DNA of 64,000 nucleotides from Paracoccus sp. (in: a-proteobacteria) (GTDB lineage Bacteria > Pseudomonadota > Alphaproteobacteria > Rhodobacterales > Rhodobacteraceae), in assembly GCF_030538695.1 (NCBI RefSeq), contig NZ_JAUNTN010000018.1:1-64000 (forward strand), written 5' to 3'. The notes below the pieces were generated by a model, which saw only the letters and a list, made by a program, of their open reading frames with translations, was not told the origin of the DNA and did no database searches. A program made the position numbers and the translations under genes. Positions 45,306 to 57,327 of the stretch are shown one piece after another (positions within the stretch are counted from its first letter, which is position 1; every line of letters starts with the position of its first letter).

Positions 45306-45333
45306 TTGCAAGGCAGGCACCACGCCCATACAT
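45306..45333 (+). promoter_or_regulatory. Candidate sigma-70 promoter for a small RNA
   Basis: TTGCAA (45306-45311) and ATACAT (45328-45333) are 16 bases apart, close to -35/-10 consensus. The predicted start at about 45340 falls at the base of the first stem of the candidate RNA. Confidence 0.45.
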
Positions 45334-45340
45334 CGGGCAT

Positions 45341-45418
45341 TGAAGGAACACAGGGGCATTTGCCCTTCCTTCACCTCCCTGTTGGACTTGCGCCGGGCCT
45401 TGCGCCCGGCTTTTTTTT
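45341..45418 (+). ncRNA. Candidate small RNA between the LysR gene and purL
   Basis: About 78 nt. A 5' stem-loop (TGAAGGAA...TTCCTTCA arms around AGGGGCATTTGCCCT) is followed by a single-stranded ACCTCCCTGTTGGAC that is complementary to ribosome-binding sites. A perfect seven-base terminator stem GCCGGGC / GCCCGGC with eight Ts (45411-45418) ends it. A promoter-like sequence lies just before it, and no reading frame is present. It could instead be the 3' end of the LysR transcript. The anti-Shine-Dalgarno loop resembles several Rhodobacter small RNAs. Confidence 0.55.
45392..45418 (+). terminator. Rho-independent terminator before purL
   Basis: GCCGGGC / GCCCGGC stem with a five-base loop and a run of eight Ts. 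It ends the candidate small RNA and/or the LysR transcript, so purL must have its own promoter downstream of about 45420. Confidence 0.9.
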
Positions 45419-45494
45419 ACCCTGCGTCCTGCTGCCCCTTTTCCGCGCCCCTTGCGGCCCTTAAAAGACAGGGCAACGCATATAGGGGGCCACC

Positions 45495-47666
45495 ATGACC
45501 GAACCGACCATCACACCGGAACTGATTGCGGCGCACGGCCTCAAACCCGACGAATACAGCCGTATCCTTGAGATCATCGGTCGTGAGCCGAGTTTCACGG
45601 AACTTGGCATTTTCAGCGCCATGTGGAACGAGCATTGTTCCTATAAATCCTCGAAAAAATGGCTGCGCACCCTGCCGACCGAAGGCCCGCAGGTGATCTG
45701 CGGCCCCGGCGAAAACGCCGGCGTGGTCGATATTGGCGACGGACAAGCTGTTGTTTTCAAAATGGAAAGCCACAACCACCCATCCTATATTGAACCCCAT
45801 CAGGGCGCGGCAACCGGGGTTGGTGGTATCCTGCGCGATGTGTTCACCATGGGCGCACGTCCCATCGCCGCGATGAATTCGCTGTCCTTTGGTCGCCCGG
45901 AACACCCCAAGACCCCGCATCTGGTGAAAGGTGTGGTCGAGGGGATTGGCGCCTATGGCAACGCGTTTGGCGTGCCTACCATTGGCGGCGAGGTGCGTTT
46001 TCATCGCAGCTATGATGGCAACTGTCTGGTGAACGCCTTTGCGGCGGGGCTGGCCGATGCGGATAAGATTTTCTATTCGGCCGCCTCGGGGATCGGGATG
46101 CCGGTGGTCTATCTGGGTGCCAAAACCGGCCGCGACGGCGTCGGCGGCGCAACCATGGCCAGCGCCGAGTTCGACGACACGATCGAGGAAAAGCGCCCCA
46201 CCGTTCAGGTTGGCGACCCCTTCACCGAGAAATGCCTGCTGGAAGCCTGCCTGGAGCTGATGGCCTCTGGCTCGGTGATTTCCATTCAGGACATGGGGGC
46301 CGCAGGGCTGACCTGTTCTGCCGTGGAAATGGGCGACAAGGGCGGTTTGGGCATCAAACTGATGCTGGATCACGTCCCGCAACGCGAAACCAACATGACG
46401 GCCTATGAAATGATGCTGTCGGAATCGCAGGAGCGGATGCTGATGGTGCTGAAGCCTGAAAAAGAGGCCGAGGCCCGTGCGATTTTCGAAAAATGGGATC
46501 TGGATTTCGCCATTGTTGGCGAAACCATTGCCGAGGACCGCTTCCTGATCCTGCACGGCAATGAGGTCATGGCCGATCTGCCGCTGTCGAAGCTGTCGTC
46601 CTCGGCCCCGGAATATGACCGTCCGTGGATCGCCACCCCACCGGCCGATGCCATGCCCGCCCTGCCTGCGATCACCCCCATCACCGGCCTGCGCGCCCTG
46701 ATCGGCAGCCCGAATTACGCCCGAAAGTCATGGGTCTGGGAACAGTATGACAGCCAGGTCGGGGCCGATACGGTCCGCCGCCCCGGTCTTGGGGCGGGTG
46801 TGGTGCGCGTCCACGGCACCGACAAGGCACTGGCCTTCACCAGCGACGTGACACCGCGCTATGTCAAGGCCAACCCGGTCGAGGGCGGCAAGCAGGCCGT
46901 GGCCGAGGCGTTCCGCAACCTCTGTGCCGTTGGCGCGCGCCCCTTGGCGACCACCGATAACCTGAACTTTGGCAACCCGGAAAAGCCTGAAATCATGGGG
47001 CAATTTGTCGGTGCCATTGAGGGCATCGGACAGGCCGTCGCGGCGCTGGATATGCCCATCGTGTCGGGCAACGTCTCGCTTTACAACGAAACCGATGGCA
47101 AGGGCATCCTGCCGACACCGACCATCGGTGCGGTCGGGCTGCTGGATCATCTGGACGATCTGATTGCGGGTCTGCCGCAACCGGGCGATGTGGCGCTGCT
47201 GATCGGCAAGACGGCTGGCCATCTTGGCCAATCCGCGCTGGCTGCCGAAGCCTTCGGGATTGAGTCCGGCGACGCCCCCACCGTGGACCTTACCGCCGAA
47301 CTGGCCCATGGCCAATTCATCCGCACCAATCGCAAGCTGATCGGCGCCACCTGCGACTTGTCGGATGGCGGCCTTGCGCTGGCCGCATTCGAGATGGCCG
47401 AGGCTGCGGGCCTTGGCGTCACGCTGGAACCTGCCGACATCGCGCAGCTTTTTGGCGAGGATCAGGCGCGTTACCTGCTGGCCTGCCGCCCCGATCGGGC
47501 GCAAGCCCTGCTGGATGCGGCGCAAGCGGCGGGCGTTCCGGCAGCCGTGGCCGGCCGTTTTGGTGGCGACACGATCAGCCTTGGCGGCGACAGCGCCCCG
47601 CTGGCCGAGCTTTCGGCCCTTTACCGCGGCGCATTTTCCGCAGCCATCGGCGGCGATCATATGTAA
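45495..47666 (+). CDS. purL: Phosphoribosylformylglycinamidine synthase subunit PurL
   Basis: This 723-residue ATP-dependent enzyme carries out the fourth step of purine synthesis as part of the PurS-PurL-PurQ complex (small type, without fused glutaminase). Motifs include the N-terminal [15 protein letters not shown], the ATP/Mg loop [19 protein letters not shown], and a second AIRS-like half ([20 protein letters not shown]). purS and purQ are not adjacent here. GGGGG is upstream of the ATG. Confidence 0.96.
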   Translation: MTEPTITPELIAAHGLKPDEYSRILEIIGREPSFTELGIFSAMWNEHCSYKSSKKWLRTLPTEGPQVICGPGENAGVVDIGDGQAVVFKMESHNHPSYIEPHQGAATGVGGILRDVFTMGARPIAAMNSLSFGRPEHPKTPHLVKGVVEGIGAYGNAFGVPTIGGEVRFHRSYDGNCLVNAFAAGLADADKIFYSAASGIGMPVVYLGAKTGRDGVGGATMASAEFDDTIEEKRPTVQVGDPFTEKCLLEACLELMASGSVISIQDMGAAGLTCSAVEMGDKGGLGIKLMLDHVPQRETNMTAYEMMLSESQERMLMVLKPEKEAEARAIFEKWDLDFAIVGETIAEDRFLILHGNEVMADLPLSKLSSSAPEYDRPWIATPPADAMPALPAITPITGLRALIGSPNYARKSWVWEQYDSQVGADTVRRPGLGAGVVRVHGTDKALAFTSDVTPRYVKANPVEGGKQAVAEAFRNLCAVGARPLATTDNLNFGNPEKPEIMGQFVGAIEGIGQAVAALDMPIVSGNVSLYNETDGKGILPTPTIGAVGLLDHLDDLIAGLPQPGDVALLIGKTAGHLGQSALAAEAFGIESGDAPTVDLTAELAHGQFIRTNRKLIGATCDLSDGGLALAAFEMAEAAGLGVTLEPADIAQLFGEDQARYLLACRPDRAQALLDAAQAAGVPAAVAGRFGGDTISLGGDSAPLAELSALYRGAFSAAIGGDHM

Positions 47667-47668
47667 GC

Positions 47669-47698
47669 GTAAAGCCCTGCTGAATTGCGGGGCTTTAC
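47669..47698. terminator. Bidirectional terminator between purL and ribD
   Basis: A perfect nine-base stem GTAAAGCCC / GGGCTTTAC flanked by T/A-rich ends, filling the gap between two convergent stop codons. Confidence 0.85.
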
Positions 47699-48763
47699 TT
47701 ACCCATCACGCCGTAAACGCCAGCGGTGGAACAGATCCGGCCCGATACGCTGCACTTCGATCAGATCAAAGCGCGGCGCATCGGTCAGCCGGTTCAGGCT
47801 CATCGCCCCGACCGAAGCGCGCCCATCGCCCCCGATCACGACGCCCGCGCTATAGCCGACCAGTTCATCCACCTGCCCGGACCGCAGCAGCGCCGCTGCA
47901 AGCTGTCCGCCCCCTTCACAAAACACCCGCGTCAGACCTTCGGCAGCCAAAGCCTGCATGATAGCCAGCGGGTCCAGCCCCCGCGCGTCTTCCGCCACGC
48001 GGATCACCCGACCTTGCCCGCCGCCCCCCTGCCCGGTCACACGCCACAGCGGACCATAGCCCGGCCCCTCGGGCAAATCCGGCACAGCCTCACGCGCCAC
48101 CACCACCCGCAGCGGCTGATGCGTCACGCCCAAATCCCGCACATTCAGCCCCGGCAGATCCGCCCGTGCCGTTCCGCCGCCCACCATCACCGCATCATGT
48201 TGTGATCGCAGCAGATGCACATGCCGCCGCGCCTCTGGCCCGGTGATCCATTGGCTGTCACCGCCGCCCGTCGCAATCCGCCCGTCGAAACTGGTTGCCA
48301 GCTTCAGGGTCAGCATCGGTCGGCCCAGCGTCACGCGGTTCAGAAATCCGCGCTGCATCACCCGCGCGGCATCCGTCAGGACACCCTCGACCACCTCGAC
48401 ACCTGCCGCCCGCAACATCGCCAGCCCGCGCCCGGACACCCGCTGGTCAGGATCGGTCAGCGCCACAACGACCCGCAAGACCCCGGCCGCGATCAGCGCC
48501 TCTGCGCAAGGCGGGGTCTTGCCGTGATGCGCACAGGGTTCCAGCGTGACATAAGCGGTTGCCCCCCGGGCCGCCGCCCCGGCCTGCGCCAAGGCAACCA
48601 CCTCGGCGTGGGGACGACCACCCGGCTGCGTCCACCCGCGCCCGACCACCCGCCCTTGCGTCACGATCACGCAACCAACCGCCGGATTGGGCCATGTGTT
48701 CCCCAATCCCCGCGCCGCCAAGCGCAGCGCATGGGCCATGTGGCGGCTGTCAGCCCCGTTCAT
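47699..48763 (-). CDS. ribD: RibD bifunctional riboflavin deaminase/reductase
   Basis: This 354-residue protein has an N-terminal deaminase with zinc ligands HAEVVAL and [16 protein letters not shown], and a C-terminal reductase ([20 protein letters not shown]). It carries out two consecutive steps from GTP-derived pyrimidine to the riboflavin precursor. It is coupled to nrdR by an ATGA overlap, an arrangement common in proteobacteria. Confidence 0.95.
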   Translation of the reverse strand: MNGADSRHMAHALRLAARGLGNTWPNPAVGCVIVTQGRVVGRGWTQPGGRPHAEVVALAQAGAAARGATAYVTLEPCAHHGKTPPCAEALIAAGVLRVVVALTDPDQRVSGRGLAMLRAAGVEVVEGVLTDAARVMQRGFLNRVTLGRPMLTLKLATSFDGRIATGGGDSQWITGPEARRHVHLLRSQHDAVMVGGGTARADLPGLNVRDLGVTHQPLRVVVAREAVPDLPEGPGYGPLWRVTGQGGGGQGRVIRVAEDARGLDPLAIMQALAAEGLTRVFCEGGGQLAAALLRSGQVDELVGYSAGVVIGGDGRASVGAMSLNRLTDAPRFDLIEVQRIGPDLFHRWRLRRDG

Positions 48764-49218
48764 TCAACCGAAGGGCGCAGTTCGGAAACGAAGCGGTCAA
48801 AATCATCCGGGTCCTGGAAGTTCTTGTAAACACTGGCAAAACGCACATAGGCCACGGTGTCGATCCGGGCCAGCGTCTCCATGACGATCTCACCGATGAT
48901 TTTCGACGAAATATCGGTCTCACCCATGCTTTCCAGCCGCCGCACGATGCCAGAAATCATCTGGTCGATGCGCTCCGGGTCAACCGGGCGTTTCTGCATG
49001 GCAATGCGGATCGAGCGGGACATCTTATCCCGGTCGAAATCCTCGCGCCGGCCATTGGATTTCACCACCACCAGATCGCGCAACTGCACCCGCTCATAGG
49101 TGGTGAACCGGCCACCGCAGGCCGGGCAAAAACGGCGGCGGCGGATAGCGACGTTATCTTCGGCCGGACGTGAATCCTTGACCTGCGTATCGACATTTCC
49201 GCAAAACGGGCAGCGCAT
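48760..49218 (-). CDS. nrdR: NrdR transcriptional repressor of ribonucleotide reductase genes
   Basis: This 152-residue protein has a zinc ribbon (MRCPFCG ... [18 protein letters not shown]) and an ATP-cone domain ([20 protein letters not shown]). It represses nrd operons at NrdR boxes when dATP is high. ATG 49218 was chosen because the protein must start MRCPFCG; AAAGGGA lies upstream. The start further upstream adds a non-conserved extension. Confidence 0.96.
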   Translation of the reverse strand: MRCPFCGNVDTQVKDSRPAEDNVAIRRRRFCPACGGRFTTYERVQLRDLVVVKSNGRREDFDRDKMSRSIRIAMQKRPVDPERIDQMISGIVRRLESMGETDISSKIIGEIVMETLARIDTVAYVRFASVYKNFQDPDDFDRFVSELRPSVE

Positions 49219-49341
49219 CGGTGTCCCTTTATCTGGAGGCATCACATTCGGTTTCCCCAGCATGATAGCAACCACACGACAACTTGAGTAGCCCGAAACC
49301 CCACCCGCAAGATCATGGGGGCAACCTGTTGCCCCCGCGAC

Positions 49342-49755
49342 TCAGTCCGGGCGCATGTGCAAGGTGATATGCCGAAGATGCGGGCGGCTGCGGTGTTCAA
49401 CCAGATAAATGCCCTGCCATGTGCCAAGCACCATACGCCCCTTGACGAAAGGGATGTTCAGACTGGTGGGCAGAACGGCAGCCTTCAGATGGGCAGGCAT
49501 ATCATCCGGGCCTTCGCTGCGATGGGTGATCCAGCCCATGCCGGGGGCGTCGGCAGCAGGTGCGATGCGGTCCAGCCACGCCAACAGGTCGCGCTGAACC
49601 GATGGATCAGCGTTTTCCTGAATCAGCAGCGAACAGGACGTATGCCGCAGGAACAGGGTCAGCAGCCCATCACCCGAGGGCAGAAGCGCCGCCACCCGGT
49701 CGGTGATGTCATAGCAGCCCAGCCCTTGCGTTTCGATGCTCAGCCCTGCGATCAT
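49342..49755 (-). CDS. YjbQ family (UPF0047) secondary thiamine-phosphate synthase-like protein
   Basis: This 137-residue protein has the family signature in the segments FLRHTSCSLLIQENADPSV, then RSEGPDDMPAHLKAA and GTWQGIYLVEHR. The conserved histidines and acid that bind zinc or phosphate are retained. The activity in thiamine phosphate synthesis is weak in studied members; the true role is unknown. Overlaps rmuC by four bases. Confidence 0.9.
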   Translation of the reverse strand: MIAGLSIETQGLGCYDITDRVAALLPSGDGLLTLFLRHTSCSLLIQENADPSVQRDLLAWLDRIAPAADAPGMGWITHRSEGPDDMPAHLKAAVLPTSLNIPFVKGRMVLGTWQGIYLVEHRSRPHLRHITLHMRPD

Positions 49756-51107
49756 TCCGCAACCTCACCCGGCAACAGGTCAGTCTGATCGTGGTCCAGC
49801 GCCAGTTTTTTCTGCGCCCGCGCCCCCAATTCACGCAACATTTCCGCCTGACGGATCACGTTGCCCGGCCCCCGCGCCAGCCGGTCCAACGCGGTGTGAT
49901 GCGCACGCTGCGCCTGATCGAGCGCCTTGCCCACATCTTCGACCGAGGAGACGAAGCCATGCAGCTTGTCATAAAGCGCCCCGGCACGGTTTGCGATTTC
50001 CATAGCGTTGCTTTCGCGCCGTTCAACCGTCCAGATATGGTCCACCGTGCGCAAGGCCAGCATCAGGGTCAGCGGCGTCACCAGCCCGACCTTACGATCC
50101 ACCGCGAAACGGGCAAGGTCAGGATCGGCCTGCATGGCCAGCGCCAGCGCCCCCTCGATCGGGACGAACATCAGCACATAGTCAACGCTGCCATGATCCA
50201 GCGCCTGATAGCCCCGCGCCGACAGGCCCGTGACATGCGCCCGCACCGCCGCAACCAGATCACGCAGCGCCTGCCCCCGCGCCTCGGCGTCATCGGCATT
50301 TACGGCGCGTTCATAGGCCGACAGCGACACTTTGGCATCAATCACCAGCGCCCGCTCCTGCGGCATATGCACGATCACATCGGGCCGCCAACGACGCCCC
50401 TGTTCGTCGGTCGTGCTGGCCTGAACCTGATAATGGGTGCCGCGCAGCAAGCCGGATTCCTCAAGCAGACGTTCCAGCACCATCTCGCCCCAGGCACCTT
50501 GACGCTGGCGGTCGCCCTTGAGCGCACGGGTCAGCGCCAGCGCCTCACGCCCCAAATCCTCGGACCGGCGGTGCAGCCCTTCGATCTGTTCGCGTAGCCG
50601 GGCGCGTTCCTGATCGACAGCACGGCCCCGGTCACGCAATTCGCGCTGGAACCCGTCCACCTGCTCGCGGAACGGAGTCAGCAGGGCCGACAGCCGGTCG
50701 GAATGGGTCTTTTCCAGATCGGCCCCCTTTTGGCGCAGGGTTTCATCGGCCAGCAGGCGGAATTGCCCCGAGATTTCCTCGCGCATCTGTTGGGCGGTTT
50801 GCAACCGCGCCTGCGCCCCGGCAAGGTCGCGTTCCAGCCCGGCCAGATCACGGCGGGCCTGATGCAAGGCATCCTTGAAATCATCGCGCTCCTCAGCCAG
50901 CGCCACCAGCCGCGCAGCCTGAAAATCCAACCGCTCATCCTGCCGCCCGGCATCAAGCCCGGCTTGCTGCAACAGCGCGTCCAGACGCAGCCGCGCTGAC
51001 CGCTGCCGCCACCATAGCAGCAGAAAAATCAGGACCAGCGCCCCAAGCAGCACCACCGCCGCCTGTAACGCCCCCGCATCCTGCCAATATCGCATCACCT
51101 GTTCCAT
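49752..51107 (-). CDS. rmuC: RmuC DNA recombination protein
   Basis: This protein of about 451 residues has an N-terminal membrane helix (AVVLLGALVLIFLLLWW) and a long coiled coil (about residues 45-165). The RmuC nuclease-like domain follows (GAWGEMVLERLLEESGLLRG, RPDVIVHMPQERALVIDAKVSL with the PD-(D/E)XK-type D...AK). It limits DNA inversions and rearrangements. I chose ATG 51107; an in-frame GTG at 51164 would add 19 residues. Confidence 0.92.
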   Translation of the reverse strand: MEQVMRYWQDAGALQAAVVLLGALVLIFLLLWWRQRSARLRLDALLQQAGLDAGRQDERLDFQAARLVALAEERDDFKDALHQARRDLAGLERDLAGAQARLQTAQQMREEISGQFRLLADETLRQKGADLEKTHSDRLSALLTPFREQVDGFQRELRDRGRAVDQERARLREQIEGLHRRSEDLGREALALTRALKGDRQRQGAWGEMVLERLLEESGLLRGTHYQVQASTTDEQGRRWRPDVIVHMPQERALVIDAKVSLSAYERAVNADDAEARGQALRDLVAAVRAHVTGLSARGYQALDHGSVDYVLMFVPIEGALALAMQADPDLARFAVDRKVGLVTPLTLMLALRTVDHIWTVERRESNAMEIANRAGALYDKLHGFVSSVEDVGKALDQAQRAHHTALDRLARGPGNVIRQAEMLRELGARAQKKLALDHDQTDLLPGEVAE

Positions 51108-51205
51108 TGCTGCATGTTCTCGTTTTTCCCCGATAATTTCAAGCTGCAAAGGAACGCTTTCCACAGCTATTTAGTTAAAACTTTATCTTTCTCAGAGGAG
51201 TTACC

Positions 51206-51754
51206 ATGACCAAGACCGTTGCCGTCCTGATCGGTTCGCTGCGCAAGGATTCGCTGAACCGGAAATTAGCCCAAGCCCTTGAAAAGCTGGCAAAGGGCAA
51301 GTTGGAGTTTGATTACATCGAACTGGCTGACCTGCCCCATTACAACGAAGATCTGTGGGACAATCCGCCCGCCTCGGTCGTGACCCTGAAAGAGCGGATC
51401 GGCACGGCTGACGGCGTTCTGTTCCTGACGCCGGAATATAACCGGCATTTTCCGGGCGTATTGAAAGACGCGCTGGACTGGGGCAGCCGCCCTTATGGCA
51501 ACAACTCGTGGTCGGGCAAACCGGCGGCAGTCACCGGCACCTCGCCCGGTGCGATTGGGGCAGCGGTTGGTCAGGTGCAGTTGCGCAACGCCATACTGCA
51601 TCTGAACATGCATGTGATGCAACAGCCGGAAGCCTATATCCAATGGCGTGATGAGGCTTTCGCCGCAGATGGCAGCATCACCGACGACGGCACCCGCAAG
51701 TTCCTGCAAGGCTTCATCGACGCCTTTGCCACCCATATCGGGAAAATCGGTTAA
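51206..51754 (+). CDS. NADPH-dependent FMN reductase (ChrR/azoreductase-like)
   Basis: This 182-residue flavodoxin-fold enzyme has the FMN phosphate loop IGSLRKDSLNRKLAQAL near the N-terminus and TPEYNRHFPGVLKDALDWGS in the centre. It probably reduces quinones, chromate or azo compounds, protecting against oxidative stress. Its stop overlaps that of the convergent BLUF gene by four bases. AGAGGAG is upstream of ATG. Confidence 0.9.
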   Translation: MTKTVAVLIGSLRKDSLNRKLAQALEKLAKGKLEFDYIELADLPHYNEDLWDNPPASVVTLKERIGTADGVLFLTPEYNRHFPGVLKDALDWGSRPYGNNSWSGKPAAVTGTSPGAIGAAVGQVQLRNAILHLNMHVMQQPEAYIQWRDEAFAADGSITDDGTRKFLQGFIDAFATHIGKIG

Positions 51755-52195
51755 GCGGCCTGAGCCCGCATAAATGCCAGGATTTCGCGGGCAAAGCCTG
51801 CGGAATCCACCCCCGCGACGCCGCGTTGAGACACCCAGTCAAACAGCGTGTCCGGGTCAGCAATCCCAAAGCCCATGGACCAGTCAGGAAACTGGCGGCT
51901 CAACGCCTGCCCCTGCCACAGCACCTTGACGTTGCGGTGGCGCTGGTCGGCGCAAATCCGGCCCATCAGCGCCGTCAAAGCATCGCCCGGCCCTTCAAGC
52001 CATTGATAGAAACAGCCATCCTCAAGGTGCAGATAGCCGGTCAACCCGCCGTGCTGATTGTCACGACGGGCAACATAGATAATATTATCCACCTCGACCG
52101 CGCCCGGCTTCAGGTCGGTTTCGCTGCGATACAGCAGAAAAACCAGACCATCAGCCACGACGCCATGGCTGGCCAAGCCGCCATTACTGATCCCG

Positions 52196-52206
<11 letters not shown>
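51751..52206 (-). CDS. BLUF domain blue-light photoreceptor
   Basis: This protein of up to 151 residues consists of a single BLUF domain plus a helical tail. All residues of the photocycle are present, numbered from a TTG start at 52206: Tyr26 (LLYRSE), Asn50 ([10 protein letters not shown]), Gln68 (CFYQWLEG), Trp109 and Met111 (FPDWSMGF). It binds FAD and probably signals through a partner protein, as it has no output domain. The start is uncertain: TTG 52206 lies inside the end of rpoD; a GTG at 52158 would also leave the domain whole. Confidence 0.88.
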
Positions 52207-54136
<1,930 letters not shown>

Positions 54137-54155
54137 GTGCGGCTCCTTCAGGCGG

Positions 54156-54179
54156 GTGATTCGCGGGGCAGCGAATCAC
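54156..54179. repeat. Inverted repeat with further direct copies in the dnaG-rpoD spacer
   Basis: GTGATTCGC (54156-54164) and GCGAATCAC (54171-54179) form a perfect nine-base inverted repeat with loop GGGGCA, 20 bases before the rpoD start. The same nine bases recur in direct order at 54238-54246, followed by CTGATTCG. The repeats could be operators or an RNA hairpin in the rpoD leader. Confidence 0.6.
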
Positions 54180-54272
54180 TTGGCGATTCGGTGGATTTTT
54201 AGCGTTTACGGCGTGGCTGTCAAAGCCCGGACGCCGCGTGATTCGCAACTGATTCGTTTCGGGCGAACGGGG

Positions 54273-56174
54273 TCAGGCCCCGCCCTTGCGCCAGATCTGC
54301 GCATCCAGCTTGGCTTTCAGGCTGGCCGCCAGCGCCTCGTGATCCTCACCAAGATCGCTGGTATCATCCATATCGGGATGCTCGGCACGCTGCCGGGCGC
54401 GGGCAAGCTGGCTCATACGCCAGGTCAGACCCTCATCGGCAAGGCCGGCAATCTCGGCCTCGGCACGGGCCAGCCCCTGACGGGCGGCACGCCGGGCTTC
54501 CAGCCGGTCCAGCGCGTTTTCCACGATGGTCAAAGCCGTGTCCTCGTCGTTGATGATGGCGGTGCTGGACACATGGGGATCGGCCCGCAGCCGTTCAAGA
54601 GCGCGCCCCCCGGCCTCGCAACTTGTCGCGGTCAGCAGATCGTGAACCAGCGCCGCGCGGTCTGGGTCTTGCGGCTCCAGCCGCTCCAGCCGCGATTCAA
54701 GCCGGGCAATCAGCACCTGATGCCGGGCGCAGAGCATCAGCACCACCGCCTCCAGCAACGTATCGCCCACATCCCCCGTCACCAGCGCCGACGCCCGTGT
54801 CTGTGGCGCGGCACCTTCGTTTCGGCGGTTCCGCAGACCGGGGGTAAAGCGCCCGCGCCCGGCCCCGCTACCGGCCCCACCACCTGCGCCGCCGCTGAAC
54901 ATCTCCCAGCGTTTGCGCTTGAGTTCCTGCGCATAGTGATTGCGCGTAGTTTCATCGGGGATTTTTGCAATTGCCTGACGCAGCGCATGGTCCAGCGCGG
55001 CGCGGCGCTCGGGGCTGTCAAACACCTTACCTTCAGTTTCGCGCGACCACAGCAGATCGACCAGAGGCCGCGCCTGCGCCAGCAGCACCGCCATCGCCCC
55101 CGCACCGTGGTCGCGGATCAGGTCGTCGGGGTCTTGCCCGGCGGGCAGGGTCACGAAACGCAGCGCCTGCCCTGGCCCGCTCATGGGCAGAGCCATGTCG
55201 ATCAGCCGCAGCGCGGCGCGTTGTCCCGCCGCGTCGCCGTCCAGCATAATCACCGGTTCGGGCGAGATGCGCCACATCAGTTGCAACTGACTGTCGGTGA
55301 TCGCGGTGCCAAGAGGCGCGACCGCGCCTTCAAACCCGGCGCGGACAAGGGCAATCACGTCCATATACCCTTCGGCCACAATCAGCGGCGCGCCCTTGGC
55401 CACCGCCGCCCGCGCCGGACCAAGGTTGTAAAGGTTGCGCCCCTTGTCGAAGATTGGCGTTTCCGGGCTGTTGAGATATTTCGCCCGCGCGTTCGGGTCC
55501 ATCGCCCGACCGCCAAAAGCAATGGCCCGCCCCCGCCCGTCGCGGATCGGGTAAATGATCCGACCCCGGAAACGGTCATAAGGTTCGCCACCGTCATCGG
55601 GCTTGGCGGCAAGGCCGGATTCGACGATCAGCGCCGCCTCCAGTCCCTTGTCGCGCAGCGCCCGAAACAGGGCGTGGCGGTCATTGGGGGCAAAGCCGAT
55701 CTCGAACCGCTCCAGCGCCGCCGCATCCAGCCCGCGCCGGGCCAGATAGTCCCGCGCCTCTGCCGCCGCTGCGGTGGAAAGCTGCATCCGAAACCAGCGC
55801 ACCGCCTGTTCGGTCGCATCCACCAGCGTGGCGCGGCGGTCGGCGCGTTGCGCCTCGGCAGGGTCGCGCTCGGGCAGGGTCAGGCCAGCCTCATTAGCGA
55901 GCAGGCGGACGGCCTCCATGAACTCCATCCCGTCGGCATCGCGCAGAAAACCAAAGACGTCGCCCTTGGCGTGGCAGCCAAAACAGTAATAAAACCCCTT
56001 TTGGTCGTCGCAGTGAAAACTGGCCGATTTTTCCTGATGGAAGGGGCAAGGCGCCCACCAATCCCCCCGCGCCTGATTCGACTTGCGCAGATCCCATGTG
56101 ACTTTGCGGCCCACGATCCGGCTGATCGGGACGCGGGCGCGGATGTCATCAAGGAAAGACGGCGGCAAACTCAT
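54273..56174 (-). CDS. dnaG: DNA primase
   Basis: This 633-residue primase has an N-terminal CHC2 zinc finger (CPFHQ...YYCFGCHAKGD), a catalytic core (with the YMDVIALVRAG toprim Asp/Glu area and MLDGDAAGQRAA), and a C-terminal DnaB-interacting region. It makes RNA primers for replication. ATG 56174 was chosen over a TTG nine bases earlier. rpoD follows in the same direction after 136 bases. Confidence 0.96.
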   Translation of the reverse strand: MSLPPSFLDDIRARVPISRIVGRKVTWDLRKSNQARGDWWAPCPFHQEKSASFHCDDQKGFYYCFGCHAKGDVFGFLRDADGMEFMEAVRLLANEAGLTLPERDPAEAQRADRRATLVDATEQAVRWFRMQLSTAAAAEARDYLARRGLDAAALERFEIGFAPNDRHALFRALRDKGLEAALIVESGLAAKPDDGGEPYDRFRGRIIYPIRDGRGRAIAFGGRAMDPNARAKYLNSPETPIFDKGRNLYNLGPARAAVAKGAPLIVAEGYMDVIALVRAGFEGAVAPLGTAITDSQLQLMWRISPEPVIMLDGDAAGQRAALRLIDMALPMSGPGQALRFVTLPAGQDPDDLIRDHGAGAMAVLLAQARPLVDLLWSRETEGKVFDSPERRAALDHALRQAIAKIPDETTRNHYAQELKRKRWEMFSGGAGGGAGSGAGRGRFTPGLRNRRNEGAAPQTRASALVTGDVGDTLLEAVVLMLCARHQVLIARLESRLERLEPQDPDRAALVHDLLTATSCEAGGRALERLRADPHVSSTAIINDEDTALTIVENALDRLEARRAARQGLARAEAEIAGLADEGLTWRMSQLARARQRAEHPDMDDTSDLGEDHEALAASLKAKLDAQIWRKGGA

Positions 56175-56234
56175 GCCCGCCAATATCGGTGCTGCGGGCG
56201 ATATTGAAAAGGGGGCGTCTCCGCCCCCCTTCGC

Positions 56235-56828
56235 TTATTCCTGAATCGTGACCTTCAGCATATAATCGGGCCGGTCCACCGCGCCATTCGCGGCAGGGTC
56301 GCCCTTTTTGATGCTGTTCAGCACGTCCCAGCCGTCAACCAACTGACCAACAACGGTATATTGCCCGTCAAGGAAGGTTGCCGGAGCCAGGTCGATAAAG
56401 AACTGGCTGTTGGCGCTGTTGGGATCTTGCGACCGCGCCATGCCGACAGTGCCTTTCTGGAAGGACACGTCATTGAACTCGGCCCGCAGGTCGGGCAGGT
56501 CGGAACCGCCCATCCCGGCCATGGCGGTATCGCCACCCTGGCGACCATATTGCACGTCGCCGGTCTGCGCCATGAAACCGTCGATCACGCGATGGAACAC
56601 GACGCCATCGTATTTCCCTTCACGCGCCAGCGTGACCAGCCGTTCGACATGGTTCGGGGCCTTGTCAGCGTAAAGGTCCAGAACGATCTTGCCCTTGGCG
56701 GTGCCGGCAGCATCGGCCACCTCGATCACCATATTCGGGCCGGGACCGTCGGTGACACCGGGCAGCCCCTCGGCCTGCGCGGCAATTGCGGACAAAGCAA
56801 ATACGGAAACGGCCAGCAGATTACGCAT
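56235..56828 (-). CDS. ppiA: Periplasmic cyclophilin-type peptidyl-prolyl isomerase
   Basis: This 197-residue protein has a signal peptide (residues 1-19, ending AQAEG) and a cyclophilin fold with the core KYDGVVFHRVIDGFMAQTGD, FFIDLAPATFLDGQYTVVGQ. It speeds proline isomerisation in periplasmic folding. It starts within the end of the cytoplasmic paralogue (eight-base overlap), so the two arose by duplication and are co-transcribed. Confidence 0.93.
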   Translation of the reverse strand: MRNLLAVSVFALSAIAAQAEGLPGVTDGPGPNMVIEVADAAGTAKGKIVLDLYADKAPNHVERLVTLAREGKYDGVVFHRVIDGFMAQTGDVQYGRQGGDTAMAGMGGSDLPDLRAEFNDVSFQKGTVGMARSQDPNSANSQFFIDLAPATFLDGQYTVVGQLVDGWDVLNSIKKGDPAANGAVDRPDYMLKVTIQE

Positions 56829-57327
56829 CAGCAGCCACCTTGACCGAGATCATCCGGTCCGGCGACGCGGGTGGCTCGCCGCGCATGATCTTGTCCACGA
56901 ATTCCATCCCCGAGATCACCCGGCCATAGACGGTATATTGCCCATTCAGGAAGTGGTTATCCTTGAAATTGATGAAAAACTGGCTGTTGGCACTGTTCGG
57001 GTTCATCGACCGCGCCGCGCCAAGCGTGCCACGGTCATGCGGCAGTTTCGAGAACTCGGCCGGCAGATCCGGCAGGTCGGAACCGCCGGTCCCGGCGCGG
57101 GACGGGTTCCAGCCCTGCTCCATATTGGCATGTTCCACATCGCCGGTCTGCGCCATGAAACCGTCGATCACGCGATGGAAGGCCACATTGTCATATTTCC
57201 CGGCGCGGGCCAGCTCTTTCATGCGCTCGGCATGTTTGGGGGCGACATCGGGCAGCAGCTCGATAACCACGGGGCCGTCCTTCAGCTCGATGATGATGGT
57301 GTTTTCAGGGTCTTTGATCTCGGCCAT
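56821..57327 (-). CDS. ppiB: Cytoplasmic cyclophilin-type peptidyl-prolyl isomerase
   Basis: This 168-residue protein has no signal peptide and the cyclophilin core with FHRVIDGFMAQTGDVEHANM and SQFFINFKDNHFLNGQYTVYG. It is the cytosolic partner of the downstream exported copy. GGAGG lies upstream of the start. The gene is divergent from pgk; the roughly 170-base spacer between them holds no other clear element. Confidence 0.93.
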   Translation of the reverse strand: MAEIKDPENTIIIELKDGPVVIELLPDVAPKHAERMKELARAGKYDNVAFHRVIDGFMAQTGDVEHANMEQGWNPSRAGTGGSDLPDLPAEFSKLPHDRGTLGAARSMNPNSANSQFFINFKDNHFLNGQYTVYGRVISGMEFVDKIMRGEPPASPDRMISVKVAADA

